Assembly (NCBI RefSeq): GCF_030270585.1
Contig: NZ_BSYI01000031.1
Location: forward strand, 1-58,913
DNA: 58,913 bases
Origin: Paralimibaculum aggregatum
GTDB lineage: Bacteria; Pseudomonadota; Alphaproteobacteria; Rhodobacterales; Rhodobacteraceae
Direction of reading: 5' to 3'
Positions 32,304 through 42,100 of this stretch are shown one piece after another (within the stretch, counting starts at the first letter, position 1; the number at the start of each line of letters is the position of its first letter). The notes beneath the pieces are model-generated. The model ran no database searches, was not told the DNA's origin, and was given only the letters and a program-made list of their open reading frames with translations. The translations under genes and the position numbers were made by a program.

Positions 32304-35273
32304 TCAGAAGAACGCGATCTCCGCCGCGACATCGGCGAAATCGTCGAACCCGAGCCCGCCGAAGCGGATCACGTCGGCCGGGTCGTCGCTGTAGGCGATG
32401 GTGAGCCGGCCGCCGGAATCGCTGCCCGCCACCAGATCGCCGACCTCCCCGGCGATGCCGGTGATCCGGATGCTGTCGGTGCCCGGCGTAAAGTCGAAGA
32501 TCAGGTCGGTGCCGTCGCCATCGGCGAAGACGAAGACATCCGCCCCGGCATCGCCGCCCATGCGGTCGTTGCCGGTGCCGCCCTCGATGGTGTCGTCGCC
32601 GCCCTGGCCGCGCAGCACGTCGACGCCGGCGCCGCCGGCGATCGCGTCGTTGCCGGTGCCGCCGAAGAGCGTGTCCTCGCCATCGCCGCCGGCGAGCCGG
32701 TCGTCATCGGCGCTGCCGTCGATCAGGTCGTCGCCGGCGCCGCCGTCGATGCTGTCGTCGCCGCTGCCGCCGACGGCCCGGTCGTCGCCGCCGCCGCCGG
32801 CGATGGTGTCGGCGCCGGCATCGCCCTTGAGGATGTCGTCGCCGTCGTCGCCGGCGAGCAGGTCGTCGCCGGCATTGCCGAAGATCATGTCGTTGCCCGC
32901 CCCGCCGCCGACAGTATCGGCGCCGTCCTGGCCGTAGATCCGGTCGCCGCCGTCGCCGCCGAGGATCGAATCGTCGCCGAGATCGCCGCGCAGGGTGTCG
33001 TTGCCGGCGCCGCCATCCATCGTGTCGGCACCGTCGCCGGCAAGCAGGATGTCGGCCCCCTCGCCGCCGGAGAGGTCGTCGTCGCCGGCGCCGCCGTCGA
33101 TGCGGTCGTTGCCGGTGCCGCCGGAGACGGTGTCGTGCCCGTCGCCGCCGTTGAGGACATCGTTGCCGCCGTCGCCGGAGAGCAGGTCGTCGCCGGCATG
33201 GCCGCTCAGGGTGTCGCGGTCGTCGCCGCCGAGCAGGCTGTCGTCGCCCTCGTTGCCGTTGAGCACGTCGACGCCGGCGCCGCCGTGGATGGTGTCGTTG
33301 CCGAGCTCGCCATGCAGCGTGTCGGCGCCGCCATTGCCGGAGAGCAGGTCGTCGCCGGCGCCGCCGTTCAGCACGTCGTTCTGGCCGGTCGCCGGGTCGC
33401 CGCCGTCGCCGATCAGGACATCGTCGCCGTCCTGCCCGAGCAGGGTGTCGCGCCCGGCGCCGCCGGTGAGGGTGTCGGCGCCGGTGCCGCCGTTGATCCG
33501 GTCGTGGTCGCCGCCGCCGTCGATGGCATCGGCGCCGCCGCCGCCGGTGAGCGTGTCGTCGCCGCGCCGGCCGAAGATCGTGTCGGCGCCGTCGCCGGTG
33601 GTGAGGCTGTCGGCGCCATCGGTGCCCTCGACCACGGCATCGGCCGCGGTGACGGTGACGCTGACGAAGGAGCCGCTGGCGCCGCCGCGCCCGTCGGCGA
33701 TGGCGTAGTCGAACTGGTCGAGCCCGCTGAAGCCGGCATCGGCGGTGTAGACCAGCCGGCCCTCGACGATCTCCACGGTTCCGCCCGAGGGCGTGCCGAG
33801 CGCCGAGATCGCCAGCGCATCGGCATCCGGGTCGCTGTCGTTCGCCAGCACGTCGATCACCACGCTCTGCCCGCTGGCGACGGTCGCGGTGTCCGGCGCC
33901 GCGGTCGGCGCGGCATTGGCGGCATCGACCGCCTCGATCGCGATGTTGGCCGCGGTCAGCGGCGTGCCGGACTGGCTGGCATGGAAGATGTCGATGCTCG
34001 TCGTCTGGTCGAGCTGGAGGCGCGTGACGTTGGCGAACGGCTTGCTCGCGGTCGCCAGCACCGCGGCGGCATCGGCGAGGCCGAAATCCGGCGAGATCAG
34101 CAGGGTCTCGGCGGCGATGTCGAAATCCGAGATGGTCGCGGTGCCGTCGCCCGGCGCGAAGACGAAGCGGTCGACCCCGGCATCGCCGTAGAGCGTGTCG
34201 CTGCCGCCGCCGCCGTCGATCAGGTCGGCGCCGTCGCCGCCGAGGATGATGTCGCCGCCGGCGCCGCCGATCAGGCGGTCGTCGCCGGCCTGGCCAAAGA
34301 GCGTGTCGGCGCCGCCGCCGCCCTCGATGGTGTCGTTGCCGGCATTGCCCTGGATCTGGTCGTCGCCGCCGAGGCCCGCGATGGCATCCGCCACGATGGT
34401 GCCGAAGACCGGGCCGTCGTCGCCCTCGGTGGTGATCGCGAAGGGCGTGCCCTGGGTGGTGTAGCCGTCGATCTCGTAGCCGATATCGGCCAGCAGCGCC
34501 TTGTCGATCTCGGAGAGCGACACCCGCTGGTTCGAACTGATCGAGGGGTCCATCACCACGCTGTTGTCGTTGTGCCCGGCGGCGACATGGGCGCTGTCGC
34601 CATGCACCGGCAGCGCCTGCCCGCCATTCGCCGCGGTGGCGTTGGGGCCGGTGAAGCTGCCGCCGGAGATCCAGTCGCCGAAGGCCCCGGCGGTGCCGAT
34701 GCCGAGCACATGGCCGATCTCGTGCAGCGCGACGGTGAGGAAGTCGTAGGTGCCGGCGCTCGGCCCGGCGAGGTCGTAGTTCCAGCTGTAGGAGGTGTTG
34801 AACCCCATCACCCCGGCATAGGGCTCGAAATCGCTCGCCGCGCCCTGGCCGCGGAAGTTGGTCGAGATCCGGGCGTTCAGCGCATCCCCCGCGGCGCCGT
34901 AGCCGGAATAGCCCGCCCGCGCCAGCGCCCCGGCCTCGGCGGTGACCGCGGGGTTGCCGCAGCAGAGCGCGCAGGAACAGGCATAGCCCTCCGGCAGCAG
35001 CGCCTCGGCCTCGTGCGCGATGCCGAAGGGCGCGGCGCTGGCGCCGACGAAGATCAGCAGGTCGTCGATCTCCGCATCGAGCACCACCTGTTCGGCGGTT
35101 CCGTCCACCGGGTTGCTGACCCAGAAGGCGACGCCGGCGGGCACGGCCTCGAACTCGTCGCCGATCACGCCCTCCCAGATCGCGGCGGCAGCCTCCAGCG
35201 CGGCCACCGCATCGGGATTGTCGAAGAAGCCCGCCGTGTCGAAGCGGTAGTCGAAACTGATATCGAAGGACAT
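32304..35273 (-). CDS. RTX zinc metalloprotease, probable type I secretion substrate
   Basis: 989 residues from the ATG at 35273 (MSFDISFDYRF); Met codons at 35288 and 35348 are alternatives. Residues about 1-280 are a zincin domain with HEIGHVLGIG (His184, Glu185, His188) in the HExxHxxG form. A Cys-rich insert (Cys99, 101, 104, 105) precedes it, unusual for RTX exoproteins. About 290-365: a first RTX block (GGNDT-like nonapeptides that bind calcium). About 450-550: a cadherin-like beta-sandwich (DVLANDSDPDADAL). About 550-920: a long second RTX block, then a secretion-type C-terminus. No N-terminal signal peptide, as expected for type I export; no exporter genes are in the window. Diverges from another RTX protease. 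Confidence 0.9.
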   Translation of the reverse strand: MSFDISFDYRFDTAGFFDNPDAVAALEAAAAIWEGVIGDEFEAVPAGVAFWVSNPVDGTAEQVVLDAEIDDLLIFVGASAAPFGIAHEAEALLPEGYACSCALCCGNPAVTAEAGALARAGYSGYGAAGDALNARISTNFRGQGAASDFEPYAGVMGFNTSYSWNYDLAGPSAGTYDFLTVALHEIGHVLGIGTAGAFGDWISGGSFTGPNATAANGGQALPVHGDSAHVAAGHNDNSVVMDPSISSNQRVSLSEIDKALLADIGYEIDGYTTQGTPFAITTEGDDGPVFGTIVADAIAGLGGDDQIQGNAGNDTIEGGGGADTLFGQAGDDRLIGGAGGDIILGGDGADLIDGGGGSDTLYGDAGVDRFVFAPGDGTATISDFDIAAETLLISPDFGLADAAAVLATASKPFANVTRLQLDQTTSIDIFHASQSGTPLTAANIAIEAVDAANAAPTAAPDTATVASGQSVVIDVLANDSDPDADALAISALGTPSGGTVEIVEGRLVYTADAGFSGLDQFDYAIADGRGGASGSFVSVTVTAADAVVEGTDGADSLTTGDGADTIFGRRGDDTLTGGGGADAIDGGGDHDRINGGTGADTLTGGAGRDTLLGQDGDDVLIGDGGDPATGQNDVLNGGAGDDLLSGNGGADTLHGELGNDTIHGGAGVDVLNGNEGDDSLLGGDDRDTLSGHAGDDLLSGDGGNDVLNGGDGHDTVSGGTGNDRIDGGAGDDDLSGGEGADILLAGDGADTMDGGAGNDTLRGDLGDDSILGGDGGDRIYGQDGADTVGGGAGNDMIFGNAGDDLLAGDDGDDILKGDAGADTIAGGGGDDRAVGGSGDDSIDGGAGDDLIDGSADDDRLAGGDGEDTLFGGTGNDAIAGGAGVDVLRGQGGDDTIEGGTGNDRMGGDAGADVFVFADGDGTDLIFDFTPGTDSIRITGIAGEVGDLVAGSDSGGRLTIAYSDDPADVIRFGGLGFDDFADVAAEIAFF

Positions 35274-35512
35274 TGGCTCATACCCCATGCGGTTCGTTGC
35301 CGCCAATCTCCCCGAGTTCCGTAGAAATAAACTCTCCAATTTCGGCAAAGCGGGGTGAAATATATCTGGTAAACCGGGCGTTACGTATTTCGTGTGTACT
35401 TCTTGTTAATCAAGACAGGTCGAACATCGTAAAGTATGGAACGGGCAACCAAGGCGGCGGCGGCGGCGTGCCGCGGGGCCGGGCAGGGCGCCGCGTTAAT
35501 CGAAGCGAAACC
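35274..35512. promoter_or_regulatory. AT-rich divergent control region of two RTX protease genes
   Basis: 239 bp between divergent starts. About 35315-35440 is markedly AT-rich for this genome (for example GTAGAAATAAACTCTCC, GAAATATATCTGG, CTTGTTAATCAAG), so promoters in both directions are likely. CTTGTTAATCAAG at 35402-35414 is close to palindromic (CTTG...CAAG) and could bind a regulator. Exact -35/-10 boxes cannot be set with confidence. The arrangement implies common control of both proteases. Confidence 0.5.
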
Positions 35513-38413
35513 ATGATCGGTGGAGTGTCCGAGGCATCCATTCGAGGCACGGGAGCGGCAATGGCGGGCGCAGCGCAGGCGGAGGCGGGGCCGGGGCTCA
35601 CGCAGGACGAGAGCGTCTTCGGCAGCGACGACCGTGTCCGCGTCGGCGACACCACCGCCTTCCCCTGGCGCAGCATCGGCAAGGTCACGATCACCGCCGA
35701 GGCCGGCATCTTCGTCGGCACCGGCTTCCTGGTCGGCGCCTATCACATGCTGACCGCGGGCCATGTCGTGCACAGCGGCGAGTTCGGCAGCGATCCCTGG
35801 GCACAGTCGATCACCGTCGCCTTCGGCAAGGACGGCGCGCTCGAGCCCTTCGCCCGCGCCGAGGCGGCGGCGATGCGCGCGCCGGCGGGCTGGACCGGCG
35901 CCGCCGACACCGGGGCGGACTGGGCGCTGGTCACGCTCGACCGCAGCATCGGCGCGGTGCTGGGATACATGGATCTGGCGGCGCCGCCGGAGCCGGCCGG
36001 CGCCAATGTCACGCTCGCCGGCTATCCCGGCGATCTGTCCGGCGGCGCCGCGCAATATGCCGCCGCCGGCACCCTGAGCGGCGCCTCCGACGACCGGCTG
36101 TTCTATGGCGGCACGCTCGACACCGCCGGCGGCATGAGCGGCGCGCCGGTCTGGCAGTATTACGAGGCCAGCGGCCGGCGCGAGGTGATCGGCATCCACA
36201 CCACCGGCGCCGCCGATCCGCAGGCGCCCGGCGCCAGCAATGGCGCGACCCGGCTCACCGCCGCCACCATCGGGCTGATCGAGGAGTGGATCGGGCAGGA
36301 CGCGATCCTCAACCCGCCGACCGACCTGCCGGACCTCACCGATGCCGTCACCGCCTTCGGCAGCGGGACGGCGGCGATCTCCAGGGCCGAGCTCGGCGCC
36401 GGCGAAAGCGCGACGCTGACGGTGGACCTGGCCAATATCGGCACCGCGGCGGCGGCGGGCACGATCACCGTCTACGCCTCCACCAACGCCACCATCACGG
36501 AATACGACACGCCCCTCGGCAGCGCCGCGATCCCCGCGCTCGCCCCCTTCGCGCAGGCCGAGATCACGGTGCCGCTGGAGATCCCCGCGGCGATGCCCGC
36601 CGGCAGCTACCGCCTCGGCTGGGCGCTCGAGGCGGCGGGCGGGCAGGCGGAGTTCGGCACCACCAACAACACCGGGCTGATCGCGCAGAGCATCACCGTC
36701 TCGGCGCGGCCGGATCTGCTGGCCGAGGCGCTCAGCCTCTCCGCCACGGCCTGGCAGGCGGGGCAGGCCATCGGCGTCTCCTGGACCGTGCGCAATGCCG
36801 GCGGCGCCGCGGCCCCCGCCGTCGGCTCGGCGCTGCATCTCTCGCCGGACCCGGTGGTGGACGCGGCCGACACGCTGCTGCTGGCCGATCCGCAGGGCAC
36901 GCTGCTCGCCGCCGGGGGCGCCGCCACCGAGGGCGCGCCGTTCGTCTTCACCGTGCCGGCCGAGCTGCCCTCGGGCACCTACCATGTCGCCGCGCTGGCC
37001 GACAGCGACGGGCAGGTGGCGGAGGCCAGCGAGGGCAACAACGCCTCCGCCGCCATCGTCATCGAGATCGGCGCGCCGGGGATCTCCGAGACCGGCACCG
37101 CCGGCGCCGACCTCATGCTCGGCGGCGCGCTCGACGACACGCTGCGCGGCGCCGGCGGCGACGACACGCTGCGCGGCGGCGGCGGCGCCGACCGGCTCGA
37201 GGGCGGCGCCGATGCCGACCTGCTCTACGGCGAGGCGCAGCAGGACAGCCTGCGCGGCGATGCCGGCGCCGACACCCTGCTGGGCCAGGCCGGCAACGAT
37301 CTGCTCGAGGGCGATCTCGGCGACCGCATCTCCGGCCAGGGCGATCTGCTCAACGGCGGCCCGGGCAACGACACGCTGCATGGCGAGGGCGGCCCCGACA
37401 CGCTCTACGGCGAGGATGGCGACGACAGCATGGAGGGCGGCCCCGGCATCGACCTGATGATCGGCAATGCCGGCAACGACACGCTCCGCGGCGGCGACAA
37501 GCGCGACACCGTCGACGGTGCCGAGGGCGATGACAGCCTGTTCGGCGACGACGGCAACGATGCCGTCTATGGCGGCCCGGGGGACGACACGATCTGGGCC
37601 GGCACCGGGCCGGATTTCGTCGATGGCGAGGATGGCGACGATCTCGCGATGGCGGGCGAGGATGCCGACATCCTGCTCGGCGGCGCCGGCCGCGACACGC
37701 TGCTGGGCGAGGCCGGCAACGACACGCTGCGCGGCGGCGATGACGGCGATCTCCTGCAGGGCGGGGCGGGCGCCGACCGGGTCTATGGCGAGGCCGGCGA
37801 CGACAGCCTCGAGGGCGGGGCGGACAACGACTTCCTCAACGGCAACGAGGGCGACGACAGCCTCGACGGCGGCCCGGGCGACGACACGCTGCGCGGCGGC
37901 GACGGCGCCGATCTGCTGGCCGGCGGCGACGGCGAGGATGCCGTCGCGGGCCGCGCCGGCGACGACACGCTGCTCGGCGGCGCGGGCGCGGATGCTCTCG
38001 ATGGCGAGCAGGGCGACGACGTGCTCGACGGCGGCACCGGCAACGACGCGCTCCGCGGCAAGGCCGGGCGCGACAGTCTCGACGGCGGCCCGGGCGACGA
38101 CAGCCTCTTCGGCGGCAACGAGGCCGATACCCTGGCGGGCGGCACCGGCGCCGACCGCATCGCCGGCGAGGCGGGGATCGACGTGTTCCACTTCACCGCC
38201 GGCGATGGCGACGACCTGATCTTCGACTTCCAGCCGGGGCTGGAGACGCTGCTGCTCGCCGGCGGCATGCAAAGCTTCGGCGCGCTCGATCTCGGCACCT
38301 CGGCGGATGGCTGGCTGACGCTCGGCTACAGCGCCGATCCGGGCGACCTGATCACCCTGCAGGGCGTGCTGCCCGGGGAGCTGACCGATGACGGCACCGT
38401 CGTCTTCGCCTGA
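35513..38413 (+). CDS. RTX serine protease (trypsin/V8-like), probable type I secretion substrate
   Basis: 966 residues from the ATG at 35513 (MIGGVSEASIRG); ATG at 35561 is an alternative, and the frame upstream is intergenic. A chymotrypsin-fold protease domain occupies about 40-265. The triad is complete: His84 in LTAGHVV, Asp136 in DWALVTLD, Ser209 in GGMSGAPV. Two CARDB-like beta-sandwich domains follow (about 276-395 and 400-520), then an RTX calcium-binding block (about 526-886) and a short C-terminal region (FDFQPGLETLLLAGG). No signal peptide, so type I secretion is inferred. Divergent from the RTX metalloprotease and probably co-regulated with it. Confidence 0.9.
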   Translation: MIGGVSEASIRGTGAAMAGAAQAEAGPGLTQDESVFGSDDRVRVGDTTAFPWRSIGKVTITAEAGIFVGTGFLVGAYHMLTAGHVVHSGEFGSDPWAQSITVAFGKDGALEPFARAEAAAMRAPAGWTGAADTGADWALVTLDRSIGAVLGYMDLAAPPEPAGANVTLAGYPGDLSGGAAQYAAAGTLSGASDDRLFYGGTLDTAGGMSGAPVWQYYEASGRREVIGIHTTGAADPQAPGASNGATRLTAATIGLIEEWIGQDAILNPPTDLPDLTDAVTAFGSGTAAISRAELGAGESATLTVDLANIGTAAAAGTITVYASTNATITEYDTPLGSAAIPALAPFAQAEITVPLEIPAAMPAGSYRLGWALEAAGGQAEFGTTNNTGLIAQSITVSARPDLLAEALSLSATAWQAGQAIGVSWTVRNAGGAAAPAVGSALHLSPDPVVDAADTLLLADPQGTLLAAGGAATEGAPFVFTVPAELPSGTYHVAALADSDGQVAEASEGNNASAAIVIEIGAPGISETGTAGADLMLGGALDDTLRGAGGDDTLRGGGGADRLEGGADADLLYGEAQQDSLRGDAGADTLLGQAGNDLLEGDLGDRISGQGDLLNGGPGNDTLHGEGGPDTLYGEDGDDSMEGGPGIDLMIGNAGNDTLRGGDKRDTVDGAEGDDSLFGDDGNDAVYGGPGDDTIWAGTGPDFVDGEDGDDLAMAGEDADILLGGAGRDTLLGEAGNDTLRGGDDGDLLQGGAGADRVYGEAGDDSLEGGADNDFLNGNEGDDSLDGGPGDDTLRGGDGADLLAGGDGEDAVAGRAGDDTLLGGAGADALDGEQGDDVLDGGTGNDALRGKAGRDSLDGGPGDDSLFGGNEADTLAGGTGADRIAGEAGIDVFHFTAGDGDDLIFDFQPGLETLLLAGGMQSFGALDLGTSADGWLTLGYSADPGDLITLQGVLPGELTDDGTVVFA

Positions 38414-38443
38414 GCCCGGCGCGCGGGCCGGGGGCGCGGGCTG

Positions 38444-38932
38444 ATGTCGGTCGCCGCCGGGCTCCCGCTGGTCCTGCCGATCGCCGTGCTGGCGGCGGCG
38501 ATCGGCGCCGTGGCGGCCGTCGCGCTCTCTGGCCTCCTCCGCGCGCGCGGCGCCGCCGCCCGCGCCGGGGCCGCCGCCGGGATCGAAACCGGGGACGCCA
38601 CCGGGCTCGCCGCCCGCCTCGCGGTTGCCGAGCGGCGCCTCGCCGATCTCGAGCGGCAGGGCCGGCGCCAGGAGGACGAGATCGCGCGCCGCTGCGGCCA
38701 GCTCGCGGCGCAGATGCGGGAGATCGCCGATATCCTCGCCCGGCTGTCGCGGGAGAGCCGGCAGGCCGAGGGCGCCGCGGCGCGCCGGGCCGAGCTCGTG
38801 ACCCGCCGGCTGACCGACCAGGTGGAGACCCTGGCCGACCGGGTGTTCGACATCGACACCCGGCTCGGGCAGCTCCTGCCGCCGGACGATCCGGCCAGCG
38901 CGCCGCAGGACCGCCCCGCGCGGGACGACTGA
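38444..38932 (+). CDS. Single-pass membrane protein with coiled coil
   Basis: 162 residues, 30 bp after the RTX serine protease. Residues about 5-32 form one membrane helix (LPLVLPIAVLAAAIGAVAAV). The remainder, about 55-145, is charged and helical with heptad-like Leu/Ala spacing (LAVAERRLADLERQGRRQED, VTRRLTDQVETLADRVF), so a coiled coil is likely. The C-terminus is Pro/Asp-rich. I do not recognise the family. It is not obviously related to secretion, but could share a transcript with the protease. Confidence 0.6.
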   Translation: MSVAAGLPLVLPIAVLAAAIGAVAAVALSGLLRARGAAARAGAAAGIETGDATGLAARLAVAERRLADLERQGRRQEDEIARRCGQLAAQMREIADILARLSRESRQAEGAAARRAELVTRRLTDQVETLADRVFDIDTRLGQLLPPDDPASAPQDRPARDD

Positions 38933-39048
38933 GCCCCGCCACCCCCGAAGCAGCGCCACTCCCCGCAGCACCGCCGCCCCAGCCAGCACCGCCCTGCCGC
39001 CCCGCAGTCGCCCGGCCGCGGGCGTCAACCATGCCGCACCCCCTCCGA

Positions 39049-39064
39049 TTGGCACTTCGCTTGC
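39049..39064 (+). promoter_or_regulatory. Near-consensus sigma-54 promoter upstream of the G8 gene
   Basis: TTGGCACTTCGCTTGC: the -24 GG (39051-39052) and -12 GC (39063-39064) are 10 bp apart, and flanking bases match the TGGCAC-N5-TTGC consensus of RpoN promoters. Transcription would start near 39075, about 100 bp before the G8-domain gene. An enhancer-binding activator would be required; none is identified in the window. Confidence 0.6.
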
Positions 39065-39092
39065 TCCTGCCCGCTCAAGGCGTGCGCCGCAG

Positions 39093-39156
39093 CCCCGTTT
39101 CGGGTCGAAAGCGCCGCCCCGGGCGGGAGGCCGGCTTGGCCCCGCCCCGTTTCGGG
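39093..39156 (+). promoter_or_regulatory. Duplicated CCCCGTTTCGGG element in the G8 gene leader
   Basis: CCCCGTTTCGGG occurs at 39093-39104 and again at 39145-39156, 52 bp apart, in the same direction. Each is an interrupted palindrome (CCCG-TTT-CGGG). They lie between the predicted sigma-54 start and the ribosome-binding site (AAGGGGAGAG), so they could be repressor sites or RNA hairpins affecting translation. The rest of 38933-39173 contains no gene. Confidence 0.45.
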
Positions 39157-39173
39157 ACAAGGGGAGAGCCGGG

Positions 39174-42100
39174 ATGCTCGAGGACTGGATCGGCGAGGTC
39201 GGGGAACTGGAGCTGTCGCAGGGCGCGGCCGAGAGCTGGCAGCGCGTCGCGTTCGACCGCGAGATCGAGGACCCGGTGGTGGTCGCCGGCAGCCAGTCGG
39301 CCAATGGCGCGCATCCCTTCACGCTGGCGATCCGCGGCGTCGACGAGACCGGCTTCGAGATCCGCATCGACGAGTGGGACTATCTCGATGGCGCGCACGG
39401 GGCCGAGACGGTGAGCTGGATTGCCGTCTCCGAGGGGCGGCACGCGCTGGCCGATGGCCGCGTGATCGAGGCCGGTGCGGCGACGCTGGCCGCGGTGGAC
39501 GGGCCGCGCTTTGCCGGGATCGGCTTCGCGGCGGAATACGGGACGGCGCCGGTGGTGCTCGGCCAGATCCAGTCCGAGACCGATGGCGCGGCCACCACGC
39601 GGCTGCACGCGGTGACGGCGGAGGGCTTCGCCGCCTCGCTGCAGGCCGAGGAGGCCGCCACCGGCGCGGTCGCCGCGAGCTTCGGCTGGATCGCGGTCGC
39701 GGGCGCGGCAGTCGAGCAGGCTTCGGGGCAGGCCTCGGGGCAGGTCGCCGGCGTCACCCATGTGCCGGGCGGCTTCGAGGCCGAGGCCGGGGCGATCTTC
39801 GCCCAGGCGCAGACCGCGAACGGCCCGGACACCGCCACCGTCGCCCTCGACCTCGCCGGCGACCGGATCTGGATCGCCGAGGAAGCCTCGGCCGATGCCG
39901 AGACCACCCATGCCGCCGAGACCGTCGGCTTCGCCGGCTTCGATCTCGGCGGGCTCGCCGCGATCGGGCTGGACGCGGCCCCCGCCGCCGCCGATCTCGC
40001 CGCCGACGGCCCGGTCGAGCGCTGGTCCGACCCCGCCACCTGGGGCGGCGCACTGCCCGGCCCCGGCGACGTGGTGGTGATCGAGGCCGGCCGCACCGTG
40101 CTGCTCGACACCGATGTCGCGCTGGCCGGGCTGATGGTGCACGGCACGCTGGTCGCCGAGGACAGCCGCGACCTCGCCCTCGCGACCGACTGGATGATGG
40201 TGATGGACGGCGGCGACTTCATCGTCGGCACCGCGGATGCGCCCTTCGTCCATGAATTCACGCTGACCCTCACCGGCGACCCGGAGGACCGCACCGACTG
40301 GGCCTCGCTCCACGACGACCACGCGGATGCCTGCCCGGTGACCGGCGGCGTCTGCAAATGCGCGCTGGCGGCGCTCGAGGCCGACGAGACCGGCTTCCTG
40401 ATGGCGATGGGCGAGGGCTCCACCATCGCGCTGCATTCCGCCGATGCCGCCAAGACCGACTGGACGCGCCTCGCCGCCACGGTCGAGGCCGGCAGCCGGA
40501 TGCTCCGGCTCGAGGCGGATGCCGGCTGGGAGGTCGGCGACGCGATCGTCATCGCCTCCACCGATTTCGACATGGAGCAGGCCGAGACCGCGACCATCGC
40601 CGCGATCAGCGCCGACGGCACCCGGATCGAGCTCGACCGGGCGCTCGCCCACATGCATTTCGGCGCGCTTCAGACCTATGCCGACGGCAGCCTGCTCGAC
40701 ACCCGCGCCGAGGTCGGCCTGCTGTCGCGCAACATCGTGATCCGCGGCGACGAGGATGCCCATCTCGACGGTTTTGGCGGCCATACCATGGTGATGCAGG
40801 GCGCCGAGATGCGCATCGCGGGCGTCGAGTTCACCCGCATGGGCCAGGCCGGCGCGCTCGGGAAATACCCCGCGCACTGGCACCAGATCGGCGATGCCGC
40901 GGGCCAGTGGATCACCGATTCGAGCTTCCACGAGACCTACAACCGCGCGATCACCGTGCACGGCACCGACAATGCCCGCATCGAGGACAATGTCGCCCAT
41001 GACGTGATCGGCCATACCTTTTTCCTCGAGGACGGCAGCGAGACCGGCAACCGCTTCGAGGGCAATCTCGGGCTGGTCACCCGCGCCGCCGCGCCGGGCG
41101 AGGGCACGACCCCTACCGACGAGACCCATGTCGCGACCTTCTGGATCACCAACCCGGACAACACCTTCCTCGGCAATGTCGCGGGCGGCGCCGAGCATGG
41201 CGGCTTCTGGTTCGCCCCGGCGCCGGGCGAGGCGACGCTGGCGCTCGGCCGCTTCGAGGGCAATGTCGCGCATTCCAACGCCTTCGCCAACCTCGCCTTC
41301 GACGGCCATGCCGACCCGGAGACCGGCGTCTTCGTCGAGAGCGAGTACCACCCCGCCGGCGATGCCGTGGTGCGGGACTTCACCTCCTACAAGTCCGCCG
41401 ACCGGGCGATCTGGGTGCGCGCCGAGGGCATCGAGTTCCACGACGTGAAATCCGCCGACAACGCCCGCGCGACCTTCTTCTCCTACAACCAGGTGATCTA
41501 TGACAGCCTGATCGTCGGGCGCTCGGCCAATATCGGCACGCCGGAGACGGCGGAGGAGATCGCCCAGGGCCGCTCGCTGCCGGAGCCCTACAACGGCCGC
41601 TATTTCCGCGGGCATTCGATCTATGACGGCCCCTCCGGCGTGATCGACAGCCATTTCGCCGGCTTCACCGATCTCGACGCGGCCTTCCAGAGCAACGGCG
41701 CGGCGCAGAAGAGCCCGGCGCATTTCGTCTCCGGCCTCGGCTTCGAGGATGTGAGCGCGGCGGGCCGGGTGGATTTCGCGCCGCAGACCCATGTCGGGCA
41801 CATGTGGTCCTCCGGCATCCTCGATGTCGATGGCAGCCTGAGCGGCACCGCCGGCGCGCGGCTGATGCCGATCCTGGCCGATACCGCGGGCGGCGAGAGC
41901 CGGCTGCACGTCCCCGATGGCGGCATCCGCCGCGAGGACTGGGGCGCCTGGGTGCTGGCGGAGGCCGATATCGGCCTGCTGCGGGCCGATACCGATATCG
42001 CGCCGGGCACCGCGGATGTGGTGCGCTGGACCCGCTCGGACGGCGAGACGATCGCCGATGGCGGCACCTTCGACACCTATCACCAGAGCGCGGCGGTGCT

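Noticed and set aside
32520-34400. Regular nucleotide repeats inside the RTX metalloprotease, read as a possible DNA repeat element
   Set aside because: They are the codons for GGxGxDxxx nonapeptides and are explained by the protein.
35273-35512. An 80-codon extension at the start of the RTX serine protease
   Set aside because: This stretch is the AT-rich divergent control region, begins at the neighbour's start codon and encodes no recognisable domain.
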